DNA of 64,000 nt. Source: Flavobacterium sp. HJJ. Lineage in GTDB: Bacteria; Bacteroidota; Bacteroidia; Flavobacteriales; Flavobacteriaceae. The notes beneath the pieces are model-generated. The model was not told where the DNA came from. It made no database searches and was given only the letters and a program-made list of their open reading frames with translations. Shown in pieces: positions 45,590 to 55,257 of this stretch. Where the stretch lies: positions 112,106 through 176,105 of the forward strand of contig NZ_JADKPR010000009.1 of assembly GCF_015351475.1 (NCBI RefSeq), in the 5' to 3' direction. Position numbers and translations under genes: made by a program. The stretch's first letter is position 1, and each line of letters begins with the position of its first letter.

Positions 45590-48500
45590 TTAGTTAATTC
45601 TAATGCTCTGCAGATACGAGTTGTTTTTAGTGACCAAGAAATAACTTTTGTCTTTTACTTTTATTTCTTCCATGTTTTTAACATCTCCAGGAGTAAAAAA
45701 TCCACTTTTCACCATAGAAACCGGCTTGAATTTACCTTTGCCATTCCCTTTCAAAAATAAGCCATGACCAGCGTCATTCCTTGGAGTTTCAACCTCTGAA
45801 TTAAACATGTTTCCGGTAATCAAAGCATCTAGACTGCCGTCTTTATCATAATCATCAACTATAATCTGATTGATACAGGACAGCTGTGCCTCAACAGGAA
45901 GTTCGTGCAGAATAAATTTCCCGTCTTTATTTTCCATGTATACACTTGCAAATGATTTCACTTTATAATGCAGAGCCTCTTTAAGTGATTTCTCTGTATA
46001 TACATCAACTAGCGTTGCCTGAGAAAAACTTTCATAATTTTTGAACTTTTTCTTTATGCTTGGAATCTGCTGTGAAGAACAGCCTCGACCGCGTACAGGG
46101 TATTGCTTACCGTCATTGTAATAACTCAATACAATATCTTTATGCTTATCATTGTCAAAATCCTTAACGAAGATATCAAAAGTCTCATCGGGTGTGGCTT
46201 TGTACTTATAGTTAAGCCCATTGTTACCAACGATATAATCCATATCGCCATCCTTATCAAAATCCCCCTGCTGAATGCTCCACCACCAGCCAGTGGTATC
46301 TATTGACAAGCCTAAACCGTTAGATACTTCTTTGAATCCGTTTTTTACATTTTCGAAAACACGGATCGGCATCCACTCACCTACAATTATTATATCTGGA
46401 AAAGTATCATTATTATAATCAGTTATAGCAGCACTTGTTGCCATTCCAATATTTTTGAATTCTTTAGGAGCATTTTTTGAAATCTCAAATTGTGCATGAC
46501 CGACCGTACTTATATTATGCAGCAGATAAGTATTTGCTGGTGAAGGATACTGTCCAGGTACTTGTCTGCCAAGAACCAGAATATCTTGTTTACCGTCTTT
46601 ATCATAATCAACAGGATATGCTTTGGAACCGCTGGTTAGCATTACAGGCAGTGCTTCTTTGGATGCCTTTGTAAAATCACCTTTGCCATTATTGATATAC
46701 AGTCTGTCCTGCAGTGCGGGATCATTTAATAAAAATTCATAACCGCCGCTTACAACGTATAAATCATTGTCGCCGTCATTGTCCGCATCAAAAATAACAG
46801 CTCCAGCATCTTCACTTTTTTTATCTGCTTCAAAAGCTCCCGTTTTTTTCTCCACAAATCCATTGGCTGTCTGCAAAAACAGTTTCCCTGAAAAAGTAGA
46901 TGAACCGCCAATAAAATAATCGTCTAATCCATCTTTATTTACATCGCCAACAGCAATAGGAGGGCCAAAAGTGGACATCTTGTGTGGCAGTAAAACCTGA
47001 TCTTTAAAATCATCATATTTATTTTCTTCGTGTTTAAAAACTGGAAAAATGGATGTTACTGTAGTAAATAATGGTTTTGAAACAGCTGTTTTTTCTGTAT
47101 CTTCTTTAGCATCCTGTTCTTTGAAAGTTAATGTCTGATTTGCTTTTACATTGAATAATTTCTGAACTTTTCCATTGGTCCAAACCACTTTCACTTCATC
47201 AATTGTCTTTAATTTATTAACTCCAAAATGCAGTTCTGGAGCTACAGACGACTGGAATCCTCGTGTCAGAGTAAGTTCCTGCATCTGAACATCACCATTT
47301 GTTTTTATGTACACACGATTTCCTAATCCCTGATTGTTTTTTGAACTTCCTTTGAACTTTACCTTCAAATAATTATTGGTTTCGGAACTGGTATTTTCAA
47401 AAACTGAAGCGTAATCATCTATATTATTTATGATAATTTCTAAATCTCCGTCATTATCCAAATCAGCATAAGCAACACCGTTAGAAAATCCTTTGAACTC
47501 AATTCCCCATTGCTTATTAACCTGTTCAAATTTAAAGTTTCCTTTATTTTGGAACATAAAATTGTCGATTTTTTCGCTGGGAATTTCCAATGCTACTTTT
47601 AGTAAATCTTTAGGCTTCAAATTTTGTCTTTCAATATTGTGAAAGAAATCATTATTATTTATTTCTCTTCTGGTTCCATTGGTAACAAACAAATCCTTTT
47701 TACCGTCATTGTCAAAATCAGCAAACAATGGTCCCCAGCTCCAGTCCGTTGAAGAAGTTCCTGTAATACGCGAAACATTTTCAAACTGCGGAATTCCGTT
47801 TTCAACAATTCCAGTGTTCATCTGCATACAGTTGTGCATGTACTGAATTTGAAATCCAGCATCAGCAATATCCCAGTATAACTGCGGATTCATGCTTGAC
47901 ATATTTGCTTTTTTACGACGGTTGTCTTTGGCATCCATATCCACCTGAAAAATATCTAAATAACCATCGTTGTTGAAGTCGGAGATATCCACACCCATTC
48001 CATAAAAAGAAGTGTGATTTGCAGCATCTTTTATAACTTCTTTAAAAGTGCCGTCATGGTTATTTATGTACATAAAATCAGGAGAATTGAAATCATTGGA
48101 CACATAAATATCCGGCCAGGTATCATTATTTAAATCCCCGATAGTACCGCTTAATGACAAGCCGTATGCTCTCACTCCCGCTTCATTGGTCACATTGGTA
48201 AAATGATTTCCGTCATTTCTATACAAATGTCCGGATTCATCATCTTTTACATTCCGCATCAGCTGTACGTAAACAAATGTTGGTATATTAAACTTAGTAG
48301 GCGGGTAATTGGCTACATATAAATCTAAATCTCCGTCTTTATCATAATCAAAGAAAGTGCCCTGTACACTGTTTCCGGCATCATCGATGCCATATTCTTT
48401 GGCTCTTTCGGTAAAAGTGCCGTTCCCGTTATTGATATACAGTTCATTGTTTCGGGGACCAAATTTTCCTCCTACACTGCAATAAATATCTAGGAAACCG

Positions 48501-48883
48501 TCCCCGTTAACATCGGCCATCGTAGCTCCGGTGTACCATCTGGAATCTCCTCCTACTTTTGCTTTTTTGGTAACATCTTCGAACTTAAGGTTTCCTTTGT
48601 TTAAATACAGCTTATTAGACACTTGGTTTCCAGTAAAAAAAATGTCTGTCAATCCATCATTATTGACATCTCCAGCAGCAACTCCCCCGCCCATATAAAT
48701 GTATGAATAGGTAAAATAATTCAGAGAATCATTTTCTGTGAGATTGTTGCTAAAATCAATTCCAGTGTCTGAAGGTTCTAAAGCAGTAAATATCTTTTTT
48801 TCTGATTCTTTTGTGGAGCACCTAACAAGCAGTAATAAGCATGTAATGCTAAAAAAAACAGTTCTTATTTTTATAATTTTCAT
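45590..48883 (-). CDS. Large FG-GAP/ASPIC-UnbV lipoprotein with two propellers
   Basis: From the ATG at 48883 the product has 1097 residues; the frame starts at 48916 but would then overlap the upstream gene by 10 bases. The lipoprotein signal ends L-L-L-V-R-C. Seven DxDxDG-type calcium loops (for example D-V-N-N-D-G, D-Y-D-K-D-G, D-F-N-N-D-G) precede an ASPIC/UnbV domain at about 500-590 (G-L-G-N-R-V-Y-I, then H-F-G-V-N-K and V-W-T-N-G-K), and seven more loops follow. That fits two seven-bladed propellers. Older annotations may call such proteins RNA-binding. It should be on the cell surface or periplasm, anchored by lipid. Confidence 0.9.
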   Translation of the reverse strand: MKIIKIRTVFFSITCLLLLVRCSTKESEKKIFTALEPSDTGIDFSNNLTENDSLNYFTYSYIYMGGGVAAGDVNNDGLTDIFFTGNQVSNKLYLNKGNLKFEDVTKKAKVGGDSRWYTGATMADVNGDGFLDIYCSVGGKFGPRNNELYINNGNGTFTERAKEYGIDDAGNSVQGTFFDYDKDGDLDLYVANYPPTKFNIPTFVYVQLMRNVKDDESGHLYRNDGNHFTNVTNEAGVRAYGLSLSGTIGDLNNDTWPDIYVSNDFNSPDFMYINNHDGTFKEVIKDAANHTSFYGMGVDISDFNNDGYLDIFQVDMDAKDNRRKKANMSSMNPQLYWDIADAGFQIQYMHNCMQMNTGIVENGIPQFENVSRITGTSSTDWSWGPLFADFDNDGKKDLFVTNGTRREINNNDFFHNIERQNLKPKDLLKVALEIPSEKIDNFMFQNKGNFKFEQVNKQWGIEFKGFSNGVAYADLDNDGDLEIIINNIDDYASVFENTSSETNNYLKVKFKGSSKNNQGLGNRVYIKTNGDVQMQELTLTRGFQSSVAPELHFGVNKLKTIDEVKVVWTNGKVQKLFNVKANQTLTFKEQDAKEDTEKTAVSKPLFTTVTSIFPVFKHEENKYDDFKDQVLLPHKMSTFGPPIAVGDVNKDGLDDYFIGGSSTFSGKLFLQTANGFVEKKTGAFEADKKSEDAGAVIFDADNDGDNDLYVVSGGYEFLLNDPALQDRLYINNGKGDFTKASKEALPVMLTSGSKAYPVDYDKDGKQDILVLGRQVPGQYPSPANTYLLHNISTVGHAQFEISKNAPKEFKNIGMATSAAITDYNNDTFPDIIIVGEWMPIRVFENVKNGFKEVSNGLGLSIDTTGWWWSIQQGDFDKDGDMDYIVGNNGLNYKYKATPDETFDIFVKDFDNDKHKDIVLSYYNDGKQYPVRGRGCSSQQIPSIKKKFKNYESFSQATLVDVYTEKSLKEALHYKVKSFASVYMENKDGKFILHELPVEAQLSCINQIIVDDYDKDGSLDALITGNMFNSEVETPRNDAGHGLFLKGNGKGKFKPVSMVKSGFFTPGDVKNMEEIKVKDKSYFLVTKNNSYLQSIRIN

Positions 48884-48906
48884 TTTTAAAATTTTAATAA
48901 ATTTCT

Positions 48907-51114
48907 TTAAATACAAATTGCAGATTTCATTTTGGCAGTCGGAAAAACAATCTTTTTAATATTCGTTTTCACAAATTCTTCATCCCCTTCTTTTATTTTA
49001 ATAAACTGATTGGGTTTAACATTTTTAAAAAATTGTTTTTTATGGCTCTTCGCCCAAGTAATTTCTATTTGATCAATTACTGATGCCTGCCCGATTCCTA
49101 TTTCTTTTCTTAAAGCCGATGAACCAAAACTGCCTCCTGAGTTTATTTCGAGATAAACATTTCGAGAAACACCTTTTTCTTTGAAACTAAGCTTAATTCT
49201 TGAGCCAATTGCCGATTTGTTAGTGTCAGTTCCTTCGAGCTGAATACCAATCCAGCGGTTTGTGTTTTGACCTGGGTTAAGATAAAAGGAGTTGGTATAA
49301 GAATCGCCGATATAAGCCCCGCCAACTTCTATAAAAATATCGGAATCTCCATCATTGTCCATATCGCTAAAACCAACAGCATGACCTTTCTGCAGATTTC
49401 CTACACGCCCAGAAACAGTAACATCAGCAAATTTGCCATTTCCCATATTTCGATATAATTTATTTGGAATAAGCGATTTATAATCTGGATTTCCAGTACC
49501 AAGATACATATCCAAAAATCCGTCATTATCAATATCTCCAAAATTTGAACCCATAGCAAATACACACTTATTCAGCCCGGCTGCTTTTGAAACATCCGAA
49601 AAAGTACCATTGTGATTATTATGATACAAATACATTTTACTGCCTTCGTTCGGAATATTTAATGCCTCTTTGGCAACCGTTCCTGCAATAGAACCTTCAA
49701 ACTGATAACCGCACACAAAAAGATCCTGCCAGCCATCATTATCATAATCCCAGAACCAAGTTGGAAAAGTCATGACATTAAGCTTAGCCAGTCCTGCTTT
49801 TTCGGTCACATCCATAAATTGTGGAATGCCGTTTTTGGAACCCATATTTTTCAATAATGTTTTTCGATTATTCATCCCGGACAAAAACAGATCAATTCTT
49901 CCATCATTGTCATAATCACTAGAAGTGACTCCTTTTACAAAAGTGACTATTTCACAATTTGCTTTTTTGGCAGCATTTGTAAATGTTCCGTCCTGATTGT
50001 TTATATACAATTCGCAGGGAAAATTATCCTGAGGCCTTGATTCATTCCCTATAAACAAATCCAGATAACCATCATTATTAAAATCATTCCAAGTTCCGGC
50101 TTGAGTTGGTAATTCTGAGTACAAACCGCTTTTTACAGTTACATCTGTAAAAGTGCCGTCTCCATTATTACGCAGTAATGAATTGGGCTGTACTCCGTAA
50201 ACATTCATCCAGGCTCCTCTTAAAACAAATAAATCGGTATCACCGTCATTATCATAATCAGCCTGAATCATGTTTAGTCCGCCTTTGAACCGTCCTATCT
50301 CAGATTGTTTAGATAAATTAGTAAATCCCCCTTTTTTATTATTCTGATAATATTGCATAACCCCGTCCAGACTCCAATCAGATGTCATTATATCCAAATA
50401 ATCATCATTATTAAAATCATCCAAAATAACGCCTCCAGCCATGTTTTTTTTCACTATGCCCAAATTCGAAACTATGTCAGTAAAAGGTTTTATGGAATAT
50501 CCTGAATTATCTTTGTCCAGATTTGGTATCAGCCATTGGCTTGGAACCTTTAGCGGATAACCGCCCAGTGTCATATAAGCAATATTGAGCAGCCATTGTG
50601 ATTCATAATCTCCAGGATCATTGATTAAGAGCTTTTTATAAACCTCTATAGCTTTTTGCGATCCTAATTGTTTTTCATGAATTCCAGCTTTTACTATCGG
50701 CATGATACACGATTCTGAAACGTGGGATTTTAAGCAGTTTTGACGCTCGCCAAGCCGCATGTAGGCAATTGCTAATTTTTTGGAAATCTCAAATTTTTCA
50801 GCACCGCTTACTATTGGTGAGTTTGACATCGTCTCAAATATTTTTACGGCATCATATTCATCCCCTAATTTCAGCAGACTTTCCCCTTTCTTTAATTCAT
50901 ACAGCAGTTTAAAATGACCATAAGATGAATTTAAAATGATTGAATCATAAAAAACAATCTCTGCTTTTGGAGAAAAAACATTGTCTTTTACATCATACAT
51001 CTTGCTTCTAGCTTCCAAGACCTTAACCATTTTGTCATTTGGATTAGAAAAAAAGTCACAAGACTGCATCAATAAGGATACTGCGGATAACAGCAATAAC
51101 AGTTTTATTTTCAT
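48907..51114 (-). CDS. FG-GAP/ASPIC-UnbV lipoprotein with TPR-like N-terminus
   Basis: A 735-residue lipoprotein (signal ending L-M-Q-S-C). Residues about 60-185 look TPR-like (A-I-A-Y-M-R-L-G-E-R, E-V-Y-K-K-L-L-I-N-D-P). Seven DxDxDG loops follow (D-F-N-N-D-D to D-M-D-N-D-G), then an ASPIC/UnbV domain at about 617-710 (A-I-G-S-R-I-K-L and E-I-G-I-G-Q). One seven-bladed propeller is the natural reading. Its stop is 23 bases from the next lipoprotein's ATG, so the two are probably cotranscribed with the haloperoxidase. Confidence 0.9.
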   Translation of the reverse strand: MKIKLLLLLSAVSLLMQSCDFFSNPNDKMVKVLEARSKMYDVKDNVFSPKAEIVFYDSIILNSSYGHFKLLYELKKGESLLKLGDEYDAVKIFETMSNSPIVSGAEKFEISKKLAIAYMRLGERQNCLKSHVSESCIMPIVKAGIHEKQLGSQKAIEVYKKLLINDPGDYESQWLLNIAYMTLGGYPLKVPSQWLIPNLDKDNSGYSIKPFTDIVSNLGIVKKNMAGGVILDDFNNDDYLDIMTSDWSLDGVMQYYQNNKKGGFTNLSKQSEIGRFKGGLNMIQADYDNDGDTDLFVLRGAWMNVYGVQPNSLLRNNGDGTFTDVTVKSGLYSELPTQAGTWNDFNNDGYLDLFIGNESRPQDNFPCELYINNQDGTFTNAAKKANCEIVTFVKGVTSSDYDNDGRIDLFLSGMNNRKTLLKNMGSKNGIPQFMDVTEKAGLAKLNVMTFPTWFWDYDNDGWQDLFVCGYQFEGSIAGTVAKEALNIPNEGSKMYLYHNNHNGTFSDVSKAAGLNKCVFAMGSNFGDIDNDGFLDMYLGTGNPDYKSLIPNKLYRNMGNGKFADVTVSGRVGNLQKGHAVGFSDMDNDGDSDIFIEVGGAYIGDSYTNSFYLNPGQNTNRWIGIQLEGTDTNKSAIGSRIKLSFKEKGVSRNVYLEINSGGSFGSSALRKEIGIGQASVIDQIEITWAKSHKKQFFKNVKPNQFIKIKEGDEEFVKTNIKKIVFPTAKMKSAICI

Positions 51115-51175
51115 ATTTTTAATTTTTTAATCTTAAAACGAAATTTCGAGTTTACTAAAAATAAAAGCTCTCTTT

Positions 51176-52657
51176 TTAGTCAACTATTTTATTTCCAATA
51201 TGAATATTATAAAACTTCCAAACCTCATGGGCTACATTTCTGCCAAGTTTCAGACCTTCCAAATTATCAGCCTGAATATGATAACCGCCCATTACCCTTG
51301 AGATACCTGCCATTTCAGCTGTTTCAGTAAAAGTTGGGAATTTTAGAACTACAGGTTTTCCAATGTTATTTGGCTCAGTCATTGCTCCCGGAATGCAAGT
51401 TGCAGAATCGCCAAAAGTATCACTGCCTGTCCATAATTTTAATGCTTCGGCACAGCCGCCGCTTATGGTGCTATGTCCCGAAACGTAACCTGGAAAAGGA
51501 GGACATAAAAAAGTATCCGGAGAATAAGGTCTCCATTCCTGTCCTTTCATTTCTTTGTAGCCAACATCTGGACCACCCCAGGCTTTTATAGTCTGGTCTT
51601 TAAAATAATAATGAACAAGAGCATAAGGACGGGCAAAATCATAAAACATTTTTGCATCCCAGCAGGCTATAAAACAGTCCATAGCTGTTACCTGATTTAA
51701 AAAATACATTTTTACATCCTGATCTAATGTATGATTATCACGTATTGAAACAACTTGAGCAAATTTTAACCAGTGTCCTGCCTGCTGCACCGATTTTGGG
51801 CCGTCACGCATAAATTCTACTAATGCCTTTTGTTCATCTGTTAGATTATTCTGCAGGTCAATAAGATCTTTTACTTCATTCTTAAGCTGCTCTGAACCAA
51901 CTAACGGCGGAGGAACCGGACGAAACTGATCGCCTGACAGCATTCCTACTGGTTTTACTTTGTTCCAAAAAGGAGTCAGACAGTTTGGTGAAAATTTACC
52001 TCCCTTACCATCAGAGAAATATTTTGGCTGCCAGCGGTTAATATCAACCATTACATCTGGAGAATTAACTGGCTTATAATTAACATAATTAAAATAAGGA
52101 GTTCCGTTTGAACCGCTTTCATCTCCATATTGATTTGACCCGTCATGTCTTCTGGCTTCAATTACTGCCTTTGCAGCTAAATTGCCAATTCCTTCTGGAG
52201 TTGACGGATCAAGCGACTTGTTATTTGGGTCAAATCCTAATTCAGTCATAAAAGATGCAAATAATGCTTTGTCTGAATAAAAATACTCACATAATGCATT
52301 ATAAGCGGCGTAACTAATTGCGATCTCTTTATTTTTAAGGATTTGTTCTTCATCAGGTCTTCTTGCAGTATCAGTTAAATATACAGGAACTGCAGCTTTA
52401 TCATAACGGCTCCATGCATCAAAAATGGCAACAAAAGTAAGTCCCAAAAGACGGGAAGTTACTGTGGGTCTTGGTCTGAATTTTTCGGTATCATTTGCTG
52501 TTGCCTGTATTGCCATCTGCCCCCATCTATAGGCCATGTTATCTTTACCAAGAGGTTCTGGAAGTGTTTTTATATTTTTTTCCGGATTAAAGGAATATAA
52601 ACTAGAAGTGAAAACAAGCAATAGAACAATTATATAGTAAGAAAAAGAATTCTTCAT
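51176..52657 (-). CDS. Vanadium-dependent haloperoxidase/PAP2-superfamily enzyme
   Basis: A 493-residue protein with a signal peptide (about 1-22). All three vanadate/phosphate-site motifs are visible: K-M-F-Y-D-F-A-R-P (K-x6-R-P), G-Y-V-S-G-H (the PSGH block) and S-R-V-M-G-G-Y-H-I-Q-A-D (SR-x5-H-x3-D). They are spread as in bacterial vanadium haloperoxidases, and the length fits. The same fold also includes acid phosphatases, so peroxidase activity is not proven. It is probably periplasmic. The gene lies 61 bases before a propeller lipoprotein on the same strand. No peroxidase partner is seen. Confidence 0.88.
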   Translation of the reverse strand: MKNSFSYYIIVLLLVFTSSLYSFNPEKNIKTLPEPLGKDNMAYRWGQMAIQATANDTEKFRPRPTVTSRLLGLTFVAIFDAWSRYDKAAVPVYLTDTARRPDEEQILKNKEIAISYAAYNALCEYFYSDKALFASFMTELGFDPNNKSLDPSTPEGIGNLAAKAVIEARRHDGSNQYGDESGSNGTPYFNYVNYKPVNSPDVMVDINRWQPKYFSDGKGGKFSPNCLTPFWNKVKPVGMLSGDQFRPVPPPLVGSEQLKNEVKDLIDLQNNLTDEQKALVEFMRDGPKSVQQAGHWLKFAQVVSIRDNHTLDQDVKMYFLNQVTAMDCFIACWDAKMFYDFARPYALVHYYFKDQTIKAWGGPDVGYKEMKGQEWRPYSPDTFLCPPFPGYVSGHSTISGGCAEALKLWTGSDTFGDSATCIPGAMTEPNNIGKPVVLKFPTFTETAEMAGISRVMGGYHIQADNLEGLKLGRNVAHEVWKFYNIHIGNKIVD

Positions 52658-52831
52658 TTTGATAGTTTTAAATGTGGTTGATAATAGATGATTTGTTTTT
52701 CAATAAAGCTGATTATTGAAAAATGTTCTAAAAATCGTGTACGTAAAAAGACATGCAATTGCAGAAGCAAAGCATTTAATTCACACTAAATAATCATTAA
52801 GCATAATGATTTTCAGAAACATAAAAAGTAT

Positions 52832-53416
52832 CTAAGCCACATTTGGAGGGGGATAATGGGAAGTAAAAAACCCATCTAATAAATCATTTTTAAAAACAAA
52901 CGAAAATGATATTGAATCAGGGATAAATTCAGAATTGAATTCATAAACAGCAGCATCATTTGAGATGTAATCTTTTTCAAATGATTTTAAAAGTTTTTTT
53001 GCTGGATTTTCTTTATTTGAATTTGTGTCGATTAACTGATTATCTACAAGATCCCTTAACTTTTTATTTACAACAGCCTGATGGGTATTTTTTAAACAAT
53101 ATAATTTTAAAACATTATTTTGTATTCTGTTTTTAAAAACATGATACACTGTGTGATCGATTATTATATCCTCATTTACTTCTTCAAAACCAGAATCTAC
53201 AACATATGCATAAGGATTAATATTCAATTCAATTATCTGAAATTTAGAATCATCTGCATTTTCCATAGATGCCACCCATGTCTGCTCTTTCTGAGCAGTA
53301 ACCAGCACATATACTCCTAAAACATTATAGAAAAATGTCAGGAGCAAAAAAAAGACAGCTATTTTTTTAAAGTATTTCAAGAATCTATTTTTTCTGATAA
53401 TTTTATTTTTGGGCAA
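52832..53416 (-). CDS. Hypothetical membrane-anchored protein
   Basis: A 194-residue protein starting at a probable TTG; no ATG is available upstream within the open frame. It has a basic N-terminus, one transmembrane helix at about 18-38 (A-V-F-F-L-L-L-T-F-F-Y), and a periplasmic domain rich in charged residues. The last residues are S-H-Y-P-P-P-N-V-A. I do not recognise the family. The gene lies 174 bases before the haloperoxidase and just after the SusD-2 terminator, so it may be the first gene of the haloperoxidase unit. Confidence 0.6.
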   Translation of the reverse strand: MPKNKIIRKNRFLKYFKKIAVFFLLLTFFYNVLGVYVLVTAQKEQTWVASMENADDSKFQIIELNINPYAYVVDSGFEEVNEDIIIDHTVYHVFKNRIQNNVLKLYCLKNTHQAVVNKKLRDLVDNQLIDTNSNKENPAKKLLKSFEKDYISNDAAVYEFNSEFIPDSISFSFVFKNDLLDGFFTSHYPPPNVA

Positions 53417-53745
53417 AAAAGAGGAAACATTATTGACTATATATTAAAATGCATGCCTGTCTCTATCAATTTTTTTTATTGGTCTGAAATTGGGATTAAC
53501 ATAGAATGGCTGTTCAGAAGCCATCAAGTTTTAATTTCAAATTGGGATTCTGCTTCTAATTTTTTATTACTGTAATAAGCTAAAAATGGAAGATTAACAA
53601 ATAGAAAAGTAATTTTAAAATTTCATAAACTGCTTTAAGAAAACAAAAAACGTAATCTCAAATTAAGTAGTAAAAACAGCGTATTTTCATACGCTGTCCT
53701 AACAACAAAACCTAACCTAATTTTAGAAAAACTATAATAATAAAA
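53417..53745. other. Intergenic region, 329 bases
   Basis: The SusD-2 terminator hairpin (53676-53697) is the only clear feature. No TAnnTTTG box was found before the small membrane protein, so its promoter is unresolved. Confidence 0.5.
53671..53698 (-). terminator. Rho-independent terminator of SusC/D operon 2
   Basis: ACAGCGTAT (53676-53684) pairs with ATACGCTGT (53689-53697) around a 4-base loop. Minus-strand T residues follow. It lies 49 bases after the susD stop. Confidence 0.8.
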
Positions 53746-55242
53746 TTACCAGCCTGGATTGTTTCCTGTAATCAAAGAATTTTTACCTGTCTCATTATTA
53801 GGAATTGGCCAAAGTTCGTTTTTACCTACTTTAAACTTTGTTCCAACTAATTCTGTAGCAGCATTACCCCATCTGATTATATCGTCAAAACGGCTTTGCT
53901 CACCTGCAAACTCCACTTTGCGTTCGTGAATGATAGCTTTAAATACTTGATCTTTTGTAAGAGTAGTTAATAATGCTGGTACACCTGCTCTAGCACGAAC
54001 TTGATTGATGTAACCAATAGCTGCAACTTGATCACCACCTGCTCTTTGATTTTCACATTCTGCTTTCATAAGCAGAATATCAGAGTATCTAATGATTTTG
54101 AAGTTAATTCCCGAGTCGATTGCCTCATCAATTTTCTTATAGTAGTTTGAATATTTTTTCCAGCCCGCTCTTCTCGTTCCGCCACCAGATCCAAAATTGG
54201 CAGCTACCATTGTATTATTTCCATTATTATACTTATCACCTACAACATAAAATGTTGCTGCAAATCTTTTATCATTAGCTTCAAATTCATCTAATATATT
54301 GTCCGATGGATACACGTTAAACCAGTTCAAATTACCATATTCCTGACCTCTTAAAGTAGATTCATTACCGCCTTGAGCTCCATTTCCTGCACCCCAAAGG
54401 TTTCCTGTGCCCAGCTTTGCATCAAACTCAACTTCGAAAATAGATTCAACTCCATGTTCCTTTTCTTCAACAAAATTATCATAGTAAACAGGTTCAAGCG
54501 AAAATCCAGTAACCCCATTAAGTGCAGCTAATGATTCATCATATTTCTTTTGATATAATAAAACTTTCCCCAATAAGGCCTGTGCAGCCTCTTTAGTTGC
54601 TCTTCCTTTTTGTTCAGCAGTTCTGCTTAATAAAGTAGTAGCAGCAGTTTTTAAATCTGAAACGATTAAGTTATAAACTTCAGCTACGGTAGCTCTAGCC
54701 CTAACATCATCTGCTCCTTTTGGAAGTGCATCATATAATGGCACCCCGCCAAAACGTTTAACCAATAGAAAATAGTAAAATGCTCTCATGAATTTTGCTT
54801 CACCGATGTATTTATCTTTTGTAACCTGATTCAGAATAGAATTATCGATTGCATTTATTTTGTCTGAATTAGAAATTACAAAATTTGATTTGTTAATTCC
54901 CAAATAACAAACTGTCCAATAATCTGAAATATCAGCAGAGCCTGAATCAAAAGAAAACTCTAAAAATTCTTTTTTATCAGCTTCCAACTGTGGATTGCCT
55001 GCATTTTCATGAGACATATTATCCAATTCAAAGAAATACAAACGCGTATAAAGTGCCGTAGTCTGCAAATTAGCATATGCTGCATTTACAGATGACTCTA
55101 CTTGGTCTTTAGTTTTGAAATACGTTTCAGGAGATAAAGTAGTAGGATTTGTCAATTCTAAATCTTTATCTGAACAAGAATTTATTATGTATATTCCTGC
55201 GAATATTACCAAGATAAATTTTATATTTTTTATATTTTTCAT
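53746..55242 (-). CDS. SusD/RagB family outer-membrane lipoprotein (pair 2)
   Basis: A 498-residue lipoprotein (signal ending I-I-N-S-C). The SusD hallmarks are Y-I-G-E-A-K-F-M-R-A-F-Y-Y-F-L-L near 142, the RagB-type W-K-K-Y-S-N-Y region, L-M-K-A-E-C-E-N-Q, H-E-R-K-V-E-F-A-G-E near 445 and L-W-P-I-P-N near 481. It is the surface glycan or ligand-binding partner of the SusC protein 15 bases upstream, and a strong terminator follows. Ligand unknown. Confidence 0.94.
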   Translation of the reverse strand: MKNIKNIKFILVIFAGIYIINSCSDKDLELTNPTTLSPETYFKTKDQVESSVNAAYANLQTTALYTRLYFFELDNMSHENAGNPQLEADKKEFLEFSFDSGSADISDYWTVCYLGINKSNFVISNSDKINAIDNSILNQVTKDKYIGEAKFMRAFYYFLLVKRFGGVPLYDALPKGADDVRARATVAEVYNLIVSDLKTAATTLLSRTAEQKGRATKEAAQALLGKVLLYQKKYDESLAALNGVTGFSLEPVYYDNFVEEKEHGVESIFEVEFDAKLGTGNLWGAGNGAQGGNESTLRGQEYGNLNWFNVYPSDNILDEFEANDKRFAATFYVVGDKYNNGNNTMVAANFGSGGGTRRAGWKKYSNYYKKIDEAIDSGINFKIIRYSDILLMKAECENQRAGGDQVAAIGYINQVRARAGVPALLTTLTKDQVFKAIIHERKVEFAGEQSRFDDIIRWGNAATELVGTKFKVGKNELWPIPNNETGKNSLITGNNPGW

Positions 55243-55257
55243 GTTTGTTTTATTTTA

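Noticed and set aside
45590..51114. Annotating the ASPIC/UnbV proteins as RNA-binding
   Set aside because: They are lipoproteins with calcium-binding propeller repeats outside the cytoplasm, so the old label is not supported.
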